In this document: one piece after another, positions 24,773 through 35,392 of the stretch
Numbering within the stretch: position 1 is the stretch's first letter
Layout: every line of letters starts with the position of its first letter
Assembly: GCA_030435675.1 (NCBI GenBank)
Contig: CM059624.1
Coordinates: 9,076,769-9,140,768, forward strand
Reading direction: 5' to 3'
Origin: Steinernema hermaphroditum
Taxonomy: Eukaryota > Nematoda > Chromadorea > Rhabditida > Steinernematidae
DNA length: 64,000 bases
Notes under the pieces: generated by a model
What the model saw: the letters and a program-made list of their open reading frames with translations, nothing else
Database searches by the model: none
Told to the model about the DNA's origin: nothing
Made by a program: the position numbers and the translations under genes

Positions 24773-27700
24773 ATGATCTTCGAGGCCCCTTTGCCGTCGC
24801 CGACGACGTCCTCGCAGAATCCGCGGCACTTCAAGCGTTCGCCGTCAACGTCGTCGCAGCAGGGCGACTCTCACTCCGCAACGACGCCTTCTTCCCCCCC
24901 GCGGAGACTCGCCGCCGTGCTCCTCTTCCTCGTCTCCTTCACCGTCGTCGTCGCCGTCTTCGTGCTCCTCCATCTGGCGCTACCCGTCTCCGAGGATGTC
25001 TTACAGGACGTGCTGAAGAACGCGTCGAAGATCGGCGCCCCAGACGTCATCGGCGGGAGGAAGAAGGCGGCGACGGTCCGGCTGCCGACGGACAACCGTC
25101 CGATCCTCTACGACGTCACTTTGAAGGTCTTCCTCCCCTTCCAAGAAGGTCTCTCCTTCGGCGCCGCTAACCACACGGTGGAGGGCAGCGCGAAGGTGCT
25201 CCTGCACTGCGAGACGGAGAACTCGGCGATCGTGTTCCACGTGAAGGACGTCGTCGTCCGGGGGGACTCATTGCGCATCTTCGACGCCGCCTGGCGCAAC
25301 GCCATCGACGTCGCCGCCGTAGTGGAGCGTCCTGAGGCCGAGTGGATCGAAATCCGCACGCGGCAGCCGCTCCGGCCTCGGAGCGAGTATCTCGTTCTCT
25401 TCGACTACAGGGCGCGCATCGGGGGCTCCGCGCAAGGCGGCCTCTACCGTAGTGCCTACGTCCACGGTGGCCAACGGCGCTGGATGGCGACGACGCAGAT
25501 GCAGACGCACGACGCCCGACGGCTTTTGCCCTGCATGGACGAGCCCGCAATGAAGGCGCGTTTCCTGCTTACCGTAATCCACCCCGAGGGCACTACCGCC
25601 ATTTCCAATGCCGAGGCGAACGCCTCCGTCGCCCTCAGCAGGTACGTCCCGACCTCTGTTCCTCAGACGGCGCCTTCAGGGAGTGGCGCAAGACGACGTT
25701 CAACCCGACGCCGCGGATGTCAACATACCTCTTGGCGGTCGCCGTTCACGACTGCCCCTTCCGCGAGACGCGGCTCAACAACGTCCGGGTGTGTGGCTGC
25801 CTTCATTCAAGGAATTTATTGCGAATTTAGATTCGAGTGTGGATCGAACCTGCGAAGATCAACGACACGGACTTCGTACTGGGCATCGTGCCCCGACTGC
25901 TCGCCTACTACGAGGACTACTTCCAGATACCGTACCCGCTTTCGAAACTCGGTGAGTGTTCGGCCTAGGCCTTCGCGTCGGTGCCGGTGACCTCGGCGAT
26001 GCGCTCCGCCACCCGTGTCATCCACCGTGTCAGCGTGTTCTCCTTGGCTCCGCGCAGGTTCATCACCATTGCTACCGTAACACTGCGGCTGTTGTATACG
26101 AGCGCCTCGGAACCGGCGAGGGAACCGCAGTGGAAGATTGCGCCGTCGCGCGGCCGCAGCTGAATGCCGCGGCCGTAGAAGGGCATCTGGGGCGAGGAGG
26201 GCGTCACGATGGCACTGTAGGTGGTCCTGGAGCGCGCGGCGACGTCGGAGAGGAGGCGCGCCATCTGCTCCGAGCTGAGGATCCAGCCGGCGGCCGCCGC
26301 CATCCTCGTGGGGTCCCAGTTGAAGTAGGGGTTTGCGTTGTCGTGTGAATAGTATTGCACCTGAAGGGACAGTCATGGGGTTTGTCCAGTTTCGGGTACG
26401 GTACCTCATTCCAGAGGGCGTCCTCCTTGCGCTGGCGGCCAAGGCGTGCGTAAATGCCGAGGGGCTCGAGGACCTCGCGGCGGGCGAAGGACTCGTAGGA
26501 GCCGCCTGAGAGGCGCTCGACGACCTTGCCCAAGAGCATGTAGCCGATGTTAGAGTAGTAGAACTGGTGGCCGGGCCAGGCGACGGGACGGTAGCGGCCG
26601 ACGGCCCACCGGAGGAAGTCAGTGGGGGAGGCGTCGCGGCGCTCCTCCTCCAGGCGTTCCACGTTGCCCCATCCCCCGGAGGTGTGCTCCAGAAGATGTT
26701 CCACGGTGACCGTCTGCAGGAGAGGGTGCAGGTTGACGTCGCGGTACTCGTACTCCAGAAGACCTCCGGTTCCGAAGACGCGCTCGTCGAGCGAGCGGAG
26801 GCGCCCGTTAGAAAGCAGCCGGACCACACACATTGCCGTGATGAGCTTGCTGATGCTGGCGATACGGTAGATGCTACTGGTGGAAGCAGGGAACCGCTCG
26901 GCCAGATTCGCGTAGCCGAAGACGCCCGAGGCGATGGGCACCAGGGTGGTGGAGTCCATTACCGTAACCTGGAGGGAGGGGATCTCCTCGCGGCGGAGGG
27001 TTTCTTCAAGTTCGGAGCGGAGAAAGGCGAGGGGCCGCTGGAAGGCGACGCTGACGTCAAAGAAGCCGGGCAGGGTGGAGTGGTTTGTCCAGGAGAACCG
27101 CTGGTCCTTCCAGACGACCGTATAGAAGCGATCGCCGCCGCGCGGATTCACCGCTGACGCCCGATGCACGCGGAAGCGGGGCCACTCCCCTGGAAGGGCG
27201 TCAGAGGCGTCTCGAGGGACGACTTACCTGGGAAGTTGTTCTCGATCTCCTTTAGGCTCGAGCCGTAGCGGATGTGGTACTTCTCGCCGAAGCCCTTGCG
27301 CCAGATGGCGAGCGCCATGATCGTCTGGTTGCTGGAGAGGAAGGTCTGCAGCACATCCGGGTAGTAGTTCTCCCCGCCGTAGACACGGTCGTTCTCCAGG
27401 ATACGGTCGAACGTGTTCATCTCGATTATGAAGTGGAAGAGAAAGCTGCAAGAGGACCGTTTTGCGCAGCTGTAGGCGACGACTCACTCGCTGGAGAGGT
27501 GCCAGACGGCGCTGAACTTCACGGCGCCTTCGGTCTTCGCGGAAACGCAGATGTCGACGGGCTCGATGCGCCGGTCGGTCATCTCGGCGGACTTGGCGCG
27601 CAGATCGGCTAGGGAGAGGTCGACGAGCACAATCTGGCGCCGACCGCGGTCGGCGTACCTCCGGTAGTTGACGAGGTAGCGCGTCTCCGCTCCGGAGGTA

Positions 27701-30700
27701 CGGTAGGCGCAAACAGAGGCGACGAGGAAGCCGGAGAACTCGCGCTTCTGGATGTCGGCGTAGAGGTCGTTCCGCGGGAGGTCAACCGAGATGGCGGTGT
27801 CGTCGCGGGTGGCCCAGACGAGGAACTGGACCTCCTGGCTGTAGGCGGAAGGGAAGGGGACGGCGAAGTGGGTATCGGTGGTGACAGAGGCGATGCCGCC
27901 GGCTGCGACGTGCTGCAGTTGCCAAGAGGCCGCAGTGGGGCCACAGAAGAGGGCGAGGAGGGCGCAGAGGAGCATCGGAGAAGACATCGCGATTCGCCGC
28001 GGGGTCCGAAGGAACCTGATTGAGGGGATGAGCCGGCTGTTGCGCAACGCGAGAAGCCCGGCGCCTCGGGGCATCATAAGTAGGAGACTCCGGGAGGGCC
28101 CCGCCCCGCCGGGGAGCGGGCCTAATCGCCCCGAAGGTCATCTCTGTACAGAAGGGCGACTGTAAAGTGCGGAAGACGCACTTTCCGCCTAACTGCCTAA
28201 TTAAAAGACTGGGCAGTGCAGCTCTACGTCGGACCGGGTCGGGCAAATGTTTATCGCGTGTCTTCGGCAGTTTCGAAGTTTGTTTTGGAAAGAAAGTGTG
28301 CCGTACTAAAAGCAAAAGATTGATAGAGTTGGCGCCGCTCTGCGCCAAAACAAAAACCGGAAAGCAAACCGATAGGGTCACCAAGCAAAGATCACTACGA
28401 GGATTACTGCGTTGCCCTACGGATTGTTTTTTATGGTACACTGATCAATTGGGACCTATCAGGAGTGCACCCCTGGGCTCGCCCCAAGGAGACGCCTTCT
28501 GGTTCAAAGTGCACTCCTAGTCGTCTGCTCTGAAGCAGAAAGGCGACCGGTGCTGTACAGTCAACTTTCCATACAGAGCAGTTTTGGAGGAATTTTATAG
28601 ATTGCGCCTTGCACTCTAAAGATGACGTGTGGCGACGGCTCAGAAATGAGCTGACCGCAACCTACTGGCGGAATGCTCAATCTGACTCTAAAAGCGCAAT
28701 AGCAGAAAAGGCCTTCAAGAGCAAAAAGAAAAAGCACCGAAGGAATATCGACATCTGGAACCACCACCGCCGCTACCAGGGGCGAAGGGTGTGTCGTGTT
28801 TTCTCCAGGAATCCGTCGTTGTTTTTTCTTGAAACTTTAAATTCTCTCCCCAAAATCCGTCGCCGCTTCCTGTTAGGTCTGCGCGGGGGGCGTCTCGGTT
28901 CGGATTCCAGTCTGCGGGGAAAAAAACTATCCTTTCGCTTTCGTGCGCGGTTCCGATTTGTGGTTATCGGAGGAACAAAGGCGCCTTCCCGGTCCTCCCA
29001 GGGGCACCCATAACCGTCCCAAGTAACGAGGGGAGTTTAGATGTATTCGCGGTGCCGCAACTCCGCGTGCTCGCGATGGAGAACTGGGGACTCATCTTCT
29101 GCCGGCAGGTCCATATCGTCTTCCGCCAGGGACTCTCCAACACCAACAAGGAGAAGATCGCCGAGGTGCTCGCTCATGAGATCGCACACATGGTAGGCGC
29201 CCGCCTTTGCACGTCTGAAAGCCGCTTTAGTGGTATGGTAACCTGGTGACGATGGAATGGTGGAACGACCTCTGGTTGAACGAGGGATTTGCTACCTACA
29301 TCGGCATGAAGGCAGCCGACGCCATCGAGAACTCCACCACCAGAGAGGTAGGTCCGGGAGATCGGCGGATTCTATAGGATTCCAAAAAGTGACCCTTGAT
29401 GGGACTGATCTGAATTAGAAATGGCTTGAGAACTCCGATTGCAGGAGCAGCTGTTCATGCTGGACATCAGCGGTCAGTCACTGCGACGCGAGGAGATCAA
29501 CGTGTTCAACACACACGAGCTGAGCCCGAAGTCCTTGGCGGGACTCTCGATCCAGGAGATGTTCTCCGTCATCACCTACAACAAGGTCCTCCCCGCCCCT
29601 CAGGTCCTAACCTTTTTCCAGGCGGCTTCGGTCATCAAAATGGTGGAGAAGATCGTGGGTCCGGCGAGTTTCCGCCGCGCCCTGCAGCTCTACTTGCGGC
29701 GCTTCGCCTACGCGAATGCGGCGCGCGAGGACCTCTTCGAAGTGCTCGATGAGTGAGTCCCTTCTCCACGCCCTAGTCCCTTCCCTTCAGGGCGATGGCC
29801 GACGCCAACGGGACGCACTCCTTTGCCGACGGCCGCTTCTCCCTTGGCGACTTCATGAACAGCTGGACCTTCCAGCGCGGCTTCCCCCTCATCCAGATCC
29901 GGAGTCTCCCCTCCGGCGACCTCACCGCCGACCAGCAGCTCCTCTGGTTCAACTGGGACAAGATCCGCACCCCCTTCGACACCTTCCAGTGGAAGGTCCC
30001 CATTTTCCTCGGAAACTCCTCTCTCATTTGGCTCGAGGAAAACGCCACCGGTGAGTACCGTACCCTCGCACGGTCCGAGTTTTTTTAGTGCTTCTCCCGC
30101 CGACCGTTCCTTTCGATCCGCACGGCCTCGGCTATTACCGTATCAACTACGACATGAAGTCGTGGGAGGAGATGATTTCGGCGCTGATCGCCAACTACAA
30201 CGTCTACGGCATCGCGACACGGTCGCGGCTTCTGGAGGACGCCTTCCGCATCGCTTTCTGTGGGAAGCTCGCCTTCTCGGTGCCCATCCGTCTCTCGCAG
30301 TACCTCATGAATGAAGTCGAGTACGCCCCCTTCCGCATCTACGCTGCCAACTTCGACTTCCTCAGCCTCCTCCTCCACTCCATCCCCGGCTTCCACAAGC
30401 TACAGGTAAGCGCGTGTGGTCCCACCCCGAAGACCTGCTTCAGGGCTACTTTATGGACCTTCTGAAGCCGGCGTTCCACCGCCTCGTCAACGACAGCACT
30501 GTCGACGGAAACCACATGAAAGAGTAGGTGTAGGAGCGGGCTGAGAGGCAGCGCTTCTTCCAGGGCCCTCAGAGACATCGTCTTCGTCAAGCTCTGCTCC
30601 GTTAACTACCCGCCCTGTATTGCCAAGCTCCTCCCGATGTTCCACCGGGTGAAGCGCAGCTGCGAGTCCCTCCCGCTCAGCGACTTCGAGTGCAACACGT

Positions 30701-31369
30701 GAGTCATCCCGGCGCGCCCTAACGCCCTCTTCAGAATCCACCCCACCCTACGGAAGGCCGTCTACATGACTACCGTCCAGTTCGGCTCCCCCGACGACTA
30801 CCGCTTCCTCCTGCAGAAGCACCGCGAGGAGCCCTACTCCAGCGAGCGCGAGCGCATCTTCGGATCGCTCGTCGTGGGACGCCACGCAGAGGACATCGAG
30901 AGGTACGGTAGCGATGACAAGTTTCCAGTGGACGGCGCACCCCTAGGTTCTTCAATGAAACGTTCCTGCACAACGACCTGAACAACTTCGTCTACCGGTC
31001 GGTGATGAATATGCTTCTCAAGTAAGTGTCCCCTGCGCACCCCTGACAGTCGCCTTCAGAGGCCGCCCCTCCTGGGACGACACCTTCTTCGAGTACTTGA
31101 CCAAGTTCCACGCGGAGCTCCTTGAGAAGTACAAGACGCACCCGCAGATCCTGGGTACCATAGTCATTCAGTCGGCCAACATGAAATACCGCACCCACGA
31201 AGAGCTTGCCAAGTTCGACACGCTTATCAGACTCTTCGTGAAGGTCGTCCCGCCCAACTACCGTACCATACGGCACGGAATCCTCAAGCGGGCGCTCTGG
31301 ATAGACGGCCACGCCGCCGACATCATGGCGCTGTTCGGCGCCGGCGCCAGTCGTCTCCACGACCCCTGA
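24773..31369 (+). CDS. M1-family zinc aminopeptidase, type II membrane protein
   Basis: Ectopeptidase removing N-terminal residues. Exons: 24773-25641, 25680-25782, 25831-25951, 29041-29192, 29231-29347, 29445-29585, 29622-29752, 29791-30050, 30089-30405, 30444-30523, 30564-30698, 30735-30902, 30947-31021, 31060-31369; 992 aa. A Ser/Pro-rich cytoplasmic head precedes one membrane span at about residues 48-70. The zinc site HEIAH is followed 18 residues later by the glutamate of [10 protein letters not shown]. The catalytic tyrosine is in SVITYNK, and YYRINYD marks the next domain. The exopeptidase motif GAMEN reads LAMEN. Introns are 36-48 nt except the third, 25952-29040, which holds a whole gene on the other strand, and 29348-29444. 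Confidence 0.92.
25965..27987 (-). CDS. Serine beta-lactamase-like protein (LACT family), secreted
   Basis: Secreted protein with a penicillin-binding/beta-lactamase fold; worm relatives are named LACT and have no agreed substrate. Exons: 27987-27488, 27445-27228, 27153-26405, 26360-25965; 620 aa. An N-terminal signal peptide of about 20 residues starts at ATG 27987 (preferred over 28077, which would put a basic stretch before it). Residues 25-300 form repeats ending in FxAxWxK/YTVVWKD-like strands, as in polyglycine-hydrolase-type N-domains. The catalytic domain keeps SxxK (SISK) and YxN (YSN); the third box reads HCGS. Its stop codon is 13 nt inside the host intron. Spliceosomal introns of its own rule out bacterial contamination. 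Confidence 0.87.
28461..28518. repeat. 10-bp perfect inverted repeat with structured loop
   Basis: AGGAGTGCAC at 28461-28470 pairs with GTGCACTCCT at 28509-28518. The 38-nt loop can itself form two small hairpins (TGGG/CCCA and AGG/CCT). It lies in the long aminopeptidase intron, upstream of the antisense gene. It does not fit a tRNA: the stem is too long and there is no anticodon arm. Confidence 0.5.
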
Positions 31370-32217
31370 AGCCTGAATCCCCGCCATATCGGGCTCCCCG
31401 ATCTCCCAGCATATCCGGATTCGTTATTTATTTGTCGCAAACAAGTTCCATTGCCTTAGAAATTAAGTGGTATTGATGCCCAGGTGTAGTAAATGCGCAA
31501 ATGTGCATAAATGTATTTCCAGAGTGCACGTCTGTCCACTCAGGGACCGGAGGGGGTGGACATCCAGACTCAGAGAGTCCACACACATCGAGCCAACTCG
31601 TCACGAGTCGAAGACTACTGCATTTCACGTAATCCTATGATCTCTGAATCATAAGCCAAAGCGCATTAGCCTCGAGGCGACCATTAATTCAGTCACAAGC
31701 ACGAAACAAAGCCAACGTGCGCAGACCTTTTCGAAAACAAAAGGAACTCTACCTGAGGAGAGCTCCTCTCCACCCATTTCGGTTCTCGACGCCGTCGTCC
31801 TTCTTGTCCTCGGGGTCAGCGGACTCCAGGATATCGGCGCTCTCCTCGGCGACCGCTAATCCGCGGCGGTCGTTCGAAACCCCGCAAATCAATTCCCCTT
31901 TAGTCGATTAATGAATTCGCTAATATCTCGCCGCACCTTCGGCGAGCGCCTCCGTCACCGCGAGGGATATACTCTCAAATCCTCCCGTCACCATATCCTC
32001 GGCTCCGGCGCCATCCGCCAAAACAACGCGTGATTCAGTCGCCGACGGCGCTCCTCGGGAAACCTGCGAGGTGTCCTCCGCGAACTCCTTTGTTTTAATC
32101 AAGCCCGTCTTTTGTGCCGATCCTCGCTTCCGCGCCGGCCTAAGACGCGAATTCCCTCGCTCTTCTGCGCTCTCCCCGTGGCGCGGACGACGTGCCCCTC
32201 AAGAAGGTCTTCTGTAG
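31370..32217. other. Intergenic, M1 aminopeptidase to membrane protein
   Basis: About 850 bp with no convincing exon. The first 350 bp are AT-richer and probably 3' UTR. The second half is GC-rich and may hold the promoter of the following gene. Confidence 0.5.
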
Positions 32218-33560
32218 ATGCTTTCGGTGACCGATAGCGACCTGGAACGCTCCCACACGCCACCGCCCCGCTGCAGCACGCCGATCTTCCGGACGGTCGA
32301 CCCTCACCAGAAGGCGCCCCCGAGGCACGGCTCGCCCTCGCCGAAGCAGTCGATGCGGCTGAAGCCCCGCGAAGCCGCAAAGCCGCACGAGGCCTCGGCC
32401 TCCGAGGACACGAACGACACGATGGTCGTCGACCCCCACACGCATCGCCTCTGGGCCAAACTGTCCCTCTATCGTAGACTCGCTGCCCTGAGGGCCGTCT
32501 TCTGTCTTCTCTGCATCGCCGACACCGTCCACTGGGCCTACATGCTCAGGTAGGCAGCACTCTCGCACGGCTTTCGAAGATTAGAGGACGCCGCGGATAA
32601 GCTCTGCTTCTTGTTCCCGGCGTCGTTTCAAAGTCGACCGTTTGGCCATTCAGACACGCTGGCAACACTCTTCCCGAGAAATCGCTTTGTATCGCCTTGG
32701 GAGTGCAGCTCATCCAACGAGAACAAATCCTAAGAGTCCGCGGCTCGTGGGGAATAGTTTAGGAAGTGGTTTCACAGGAAATATTTTGACGTTTATGCCC
32801 TATGATTCCAGCAAGCCTCTGACGTCTTCGCGTCTAAAAGGACTGCTTTCACGAATAGTAAAGAGCCTCCGCTAAATAACATAGGAGTCGCTCCTCGCAC
32901 GTTTTTATGGAAAGAGAACCAAACAGTCACTTTCGAAAAGACGGAATGCGTCACTGCCTACGTCAGAGCGGTCACACCCAAAGGAAGACCTTTAAAGCCA
33001 AAGAACGGTGTCTCGTTTCTGTTTTATGTTGGCACGGAACAGTTGTGTACTCTGAGGGTCACTGCATCTTGAGGATACCGTAATTGCAGAGACGACGACG
33101 ACACTTCGCCCAACATGTGGAAGTACTACACGGGTCTCGTGGAGAACGAGCAGTTCTACCTCGTGGGTCGCCTCCTCTCAGGTACCCACGGCGCTCCTTC
33201 CCCTGACGCCCCTTTCTAGATATCTTCGTGTGCATTCTCGGGATCGGCGCCGCGATGTGGACGCGGAAGAGCGTTCTTGTGGTGCCCTGCTGCGTCGTAG
33301 AGACCTTCTTCCTTATGTATAGGTACTTGCTACCCACTAACGCCGCTCCAGTCCCATTCAGAGGCGTTCGCTGGGCGATCCGCGAGCCCCAGCGCGGATC
33401 CTACCGCCGCGAGGAGATCGCCTTCATCGGCTGCGAATTCGCCATTCCGCTCCTGTGGACCCTCGAGGCGCTCCTCGTGGGTGGCACCCTTCAGGCGATG
33501 CGAACCGTCGATCGGTCACACCGCTACTCACAGCCACCCGTCATAGGTGCGTTCCCCTGA
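32218..33560 (+). CDS. Unrecognised multi-pass membrane protein
   Basis: Exons: 32218-32549, 33090-33181, 33220-33322, 33362-33560; 241 aa. A Pro/Ser/His-rich cytoplasmic head of about 75 residues precedes hydrophobic spans near residues 88-110, 140-175 and 205-225. No family motif was recognised. The frame is kept across all three introns, and a very C-ended codon use matches its neighbours, which supports a real gene. The first intron is 540 nt, far longer than the usual 40 nt. The stop is 108 bp from the convergent ABHD12 stop. Function is unknown. Confidence 0.68.
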
Positions 33561-33667
33561 CCTGTGCAGGCCTGTTCACAGTGCTTTTCAGTGCTCACGG
33601 TGAAAAACGACGAAAACGACGAGTCCGTGCAAATCGAGATCGATTGAAAGTTTGCGTTGTCGCTGAT

Positions 33668-35043
33668 TCAAAGTGAAAAGCAAAAACCGTATCTCATCAG
33701 AAAAGACTTAGACTCTGGTGAACCTGCATTGGTGGCGACGCGAGACCCTTGGGTGTAGACTTCAAAAGACGCCTCTTCGCGGAGGCTACGCTCGAAGCTG
33801 CTGCGAGCATTCGGAGGTGAACGTACTGCAATGAGGTACTCAGAGAGATCGTGGACGTGAAAGTACCTGAGGATCTGCGGGAGTTCCTCGGCTCGACAGA
33901 TGTACTTGTGCTTGAACCTGCGCTCGGCGTCGAACTCCACGAGGCGCACTTTCCTCTGCGCGCTTCTGGCCGACTCCTCCAGCCTCCGAGCCAGCTTGAT
34001 CGGGATGATGTGGTCGTCGGCGGCGTGCAGGATCAGTATCGGGCACGAGATGCTGAAATGCTGCGGTCACAAGATATACGTAGATACGGTACTTACTGGA
34101 CAATTCGCTCATCGGTGTTCATGACCAGGCCTGCACTTCTCAGAGGTTCCACCAGCAATGTGTCGAGGATGGGAATCCAGCGGTACGGTCCACTGAACGG
34201 GTGGTTGAGCATCACATCTGAAAGAATCGGTTAAAACCTTCGCTTGGAAATACGGTTACCTTTGAGGTTGTTGAAAGGAGATTCCAGGACGAGCCCGGAA
34301 GGCGCGTTCTCCGAGAGACTCAGTTCGGAAACCAGCCGGGTGGCAACACCCGTTCCTGGAAGCAGAAGGTAAAATCTAAGATATCAGAAATGTATTCACC
34401 CATGGAGTGCCCCCAGACGTAGACTGGGACGTTCTTTTGGGCGGCGAAGCGCTGCGCGTACTCGTAGATAAGATGGGCGTCGCTGACTAGGCCTCCCTCG
34501 GTGGGCGAGCCCGTGGAGTCACCGTAGCCGCGGTAGTCGATTGCCAGCACGTGGAACTGTAGCTCCGCCAGCACATTGTAGAGCTCGCAGCGGTGGGCGC
34601 CGGCGCGGTCGAAGGAGTTCCCGTGGTAGTAGACGACGATGGGGTGTCCGGAGAGCGCAAGGAGCTGCTCGATCTCGGAGTCGTTGGGGCGCACGTCGAA
34701 GCGTGCGGAAACATCGGTGGGCAGCACGTGCCACACGCCGATTGAGTGCTGCTCCTCGCGGAGGTAGAAGTTGCGGCCGAAGCTGTGGATGCCGTGGGCG
34801 CTGAGGTTGGAGTACGTCATGAACGGAAACTTCACTGAAACGGCACCCTAAAGAGGAGAAGCGGAGAAAGACTCGCCGAAGTTGAGGAAGAATACGTGCT
34901 GCATGACGGAGGGGATGGTGAAGAAGAGCAGCGGCATCACGAGGTACATCAACAGCAGCGGGATCGATCCGATCGCCAGCGATTTCCGGAGGATTCTGAA
35001 ACGGAGGACGAGGTGACTCCGACGGCGACGGCGCTTACCCCAT
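33668..35043 (-). CDS. ABHD12: ABHD12-type lysophospholipase
   Basis: Membrane serine hydrolase; vertebrate ABHD12 cleaves lysophosphatidylserine and monoacylglycerol. Exons: 35043-35039, 34995-34896, 34847-34400, 34355-34260, 34217-34097, 34052-33668; 384 aa. One membrane span follows the start. The oxyanion strand is VYYHGNS, the nucleophile elbow GHSMGTGVAT, the acid is in HAADDH and the histidine in FKHKYI, so the triad is complete. The first coding exon holds only five bases (ATGGG) after a likely trans-splice acceptor near 35094. The exon 2-3 junction is uncertain: the only in-frame GT-AG choice (34895-34848) cuts out an FFLNF-like segment that vertebrate ABHD12 keeps. The C-terminal 40 residues have no counterpart. 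Confidence 0.88.
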
Positions 35044-35392
35044 CGTGTCCGTCCGAATCCGAGCGCAGAGGAGACGAGCGACCCCGGCAACACCTGAAAG
35101 ACGAGAGTGGACGCGTCTTATCATCGCGCGGCGATCCCGGAGGCAACTGATAGCGTGACTATCAGCCGACGAACTTCGCCCCCAGGCTTTCGTAGGCGAA
35201 CCGCGAAGAAGCAAACGGCGGCGATGACGCGGCGCCCCGTCCAACCGGTCAGCTGATCACACACGACGACACTGCGGACAAGAATCAATCGAAATGACGA
35301 CGACATGTGCAAAACAACAGCACTCGCGCAAAGTTTATTTAACTGCGAAACTAAATTACACATCTCTGTACAATGAATAAGTTAAATGACGT

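Larger units (their letters stand above)
25952..29040 (+). other. 3,089-nt host intron containing an antisense gene
   Basis: Third intron of the M1 aminopeptidase, from GTGAGT at 25952 to TTTAG ending at 29040. Splicing joins CTCG to ATGTATTC and gives the family-typical KLDVFAVP join. It contains the complete beta-lactamase-like gene at 25965-27987, then about 1 kb (27988-29040) without a supported exon apart from a foldback at 28461-28518. Confidence 0.85.

Noticed and set aside
25641..25680. Apparent frameshift in the aminopeptidase after VALSR
   Set aside because: The 25-nt GT-AG gap shifts the frame, but the next AG gives a 38-nt intron (25642-25679) that restores it, matching the size of the gene's other introns.
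25816..26829. Long minus-strand frame (337 codons)
   Set aside because: It overlaps the beta-lactamase-like exons in another frame, is Ser/Thr/Ala-rich and shows no family; GC-rich coding DNA opens shadow frames.
25965..27987. Bacterial origin or contamination of the beta-lactamase-like gene
   Set aside because: It has three short spliceosomal introns, local codon style and a worm-type N-terminal domain.
28461..28518. tRNA gene
   Set aside because: The closing stem is 10 bp, there is no anticodon arm and no B-box consensus beyond a chance GGTTCAAA.
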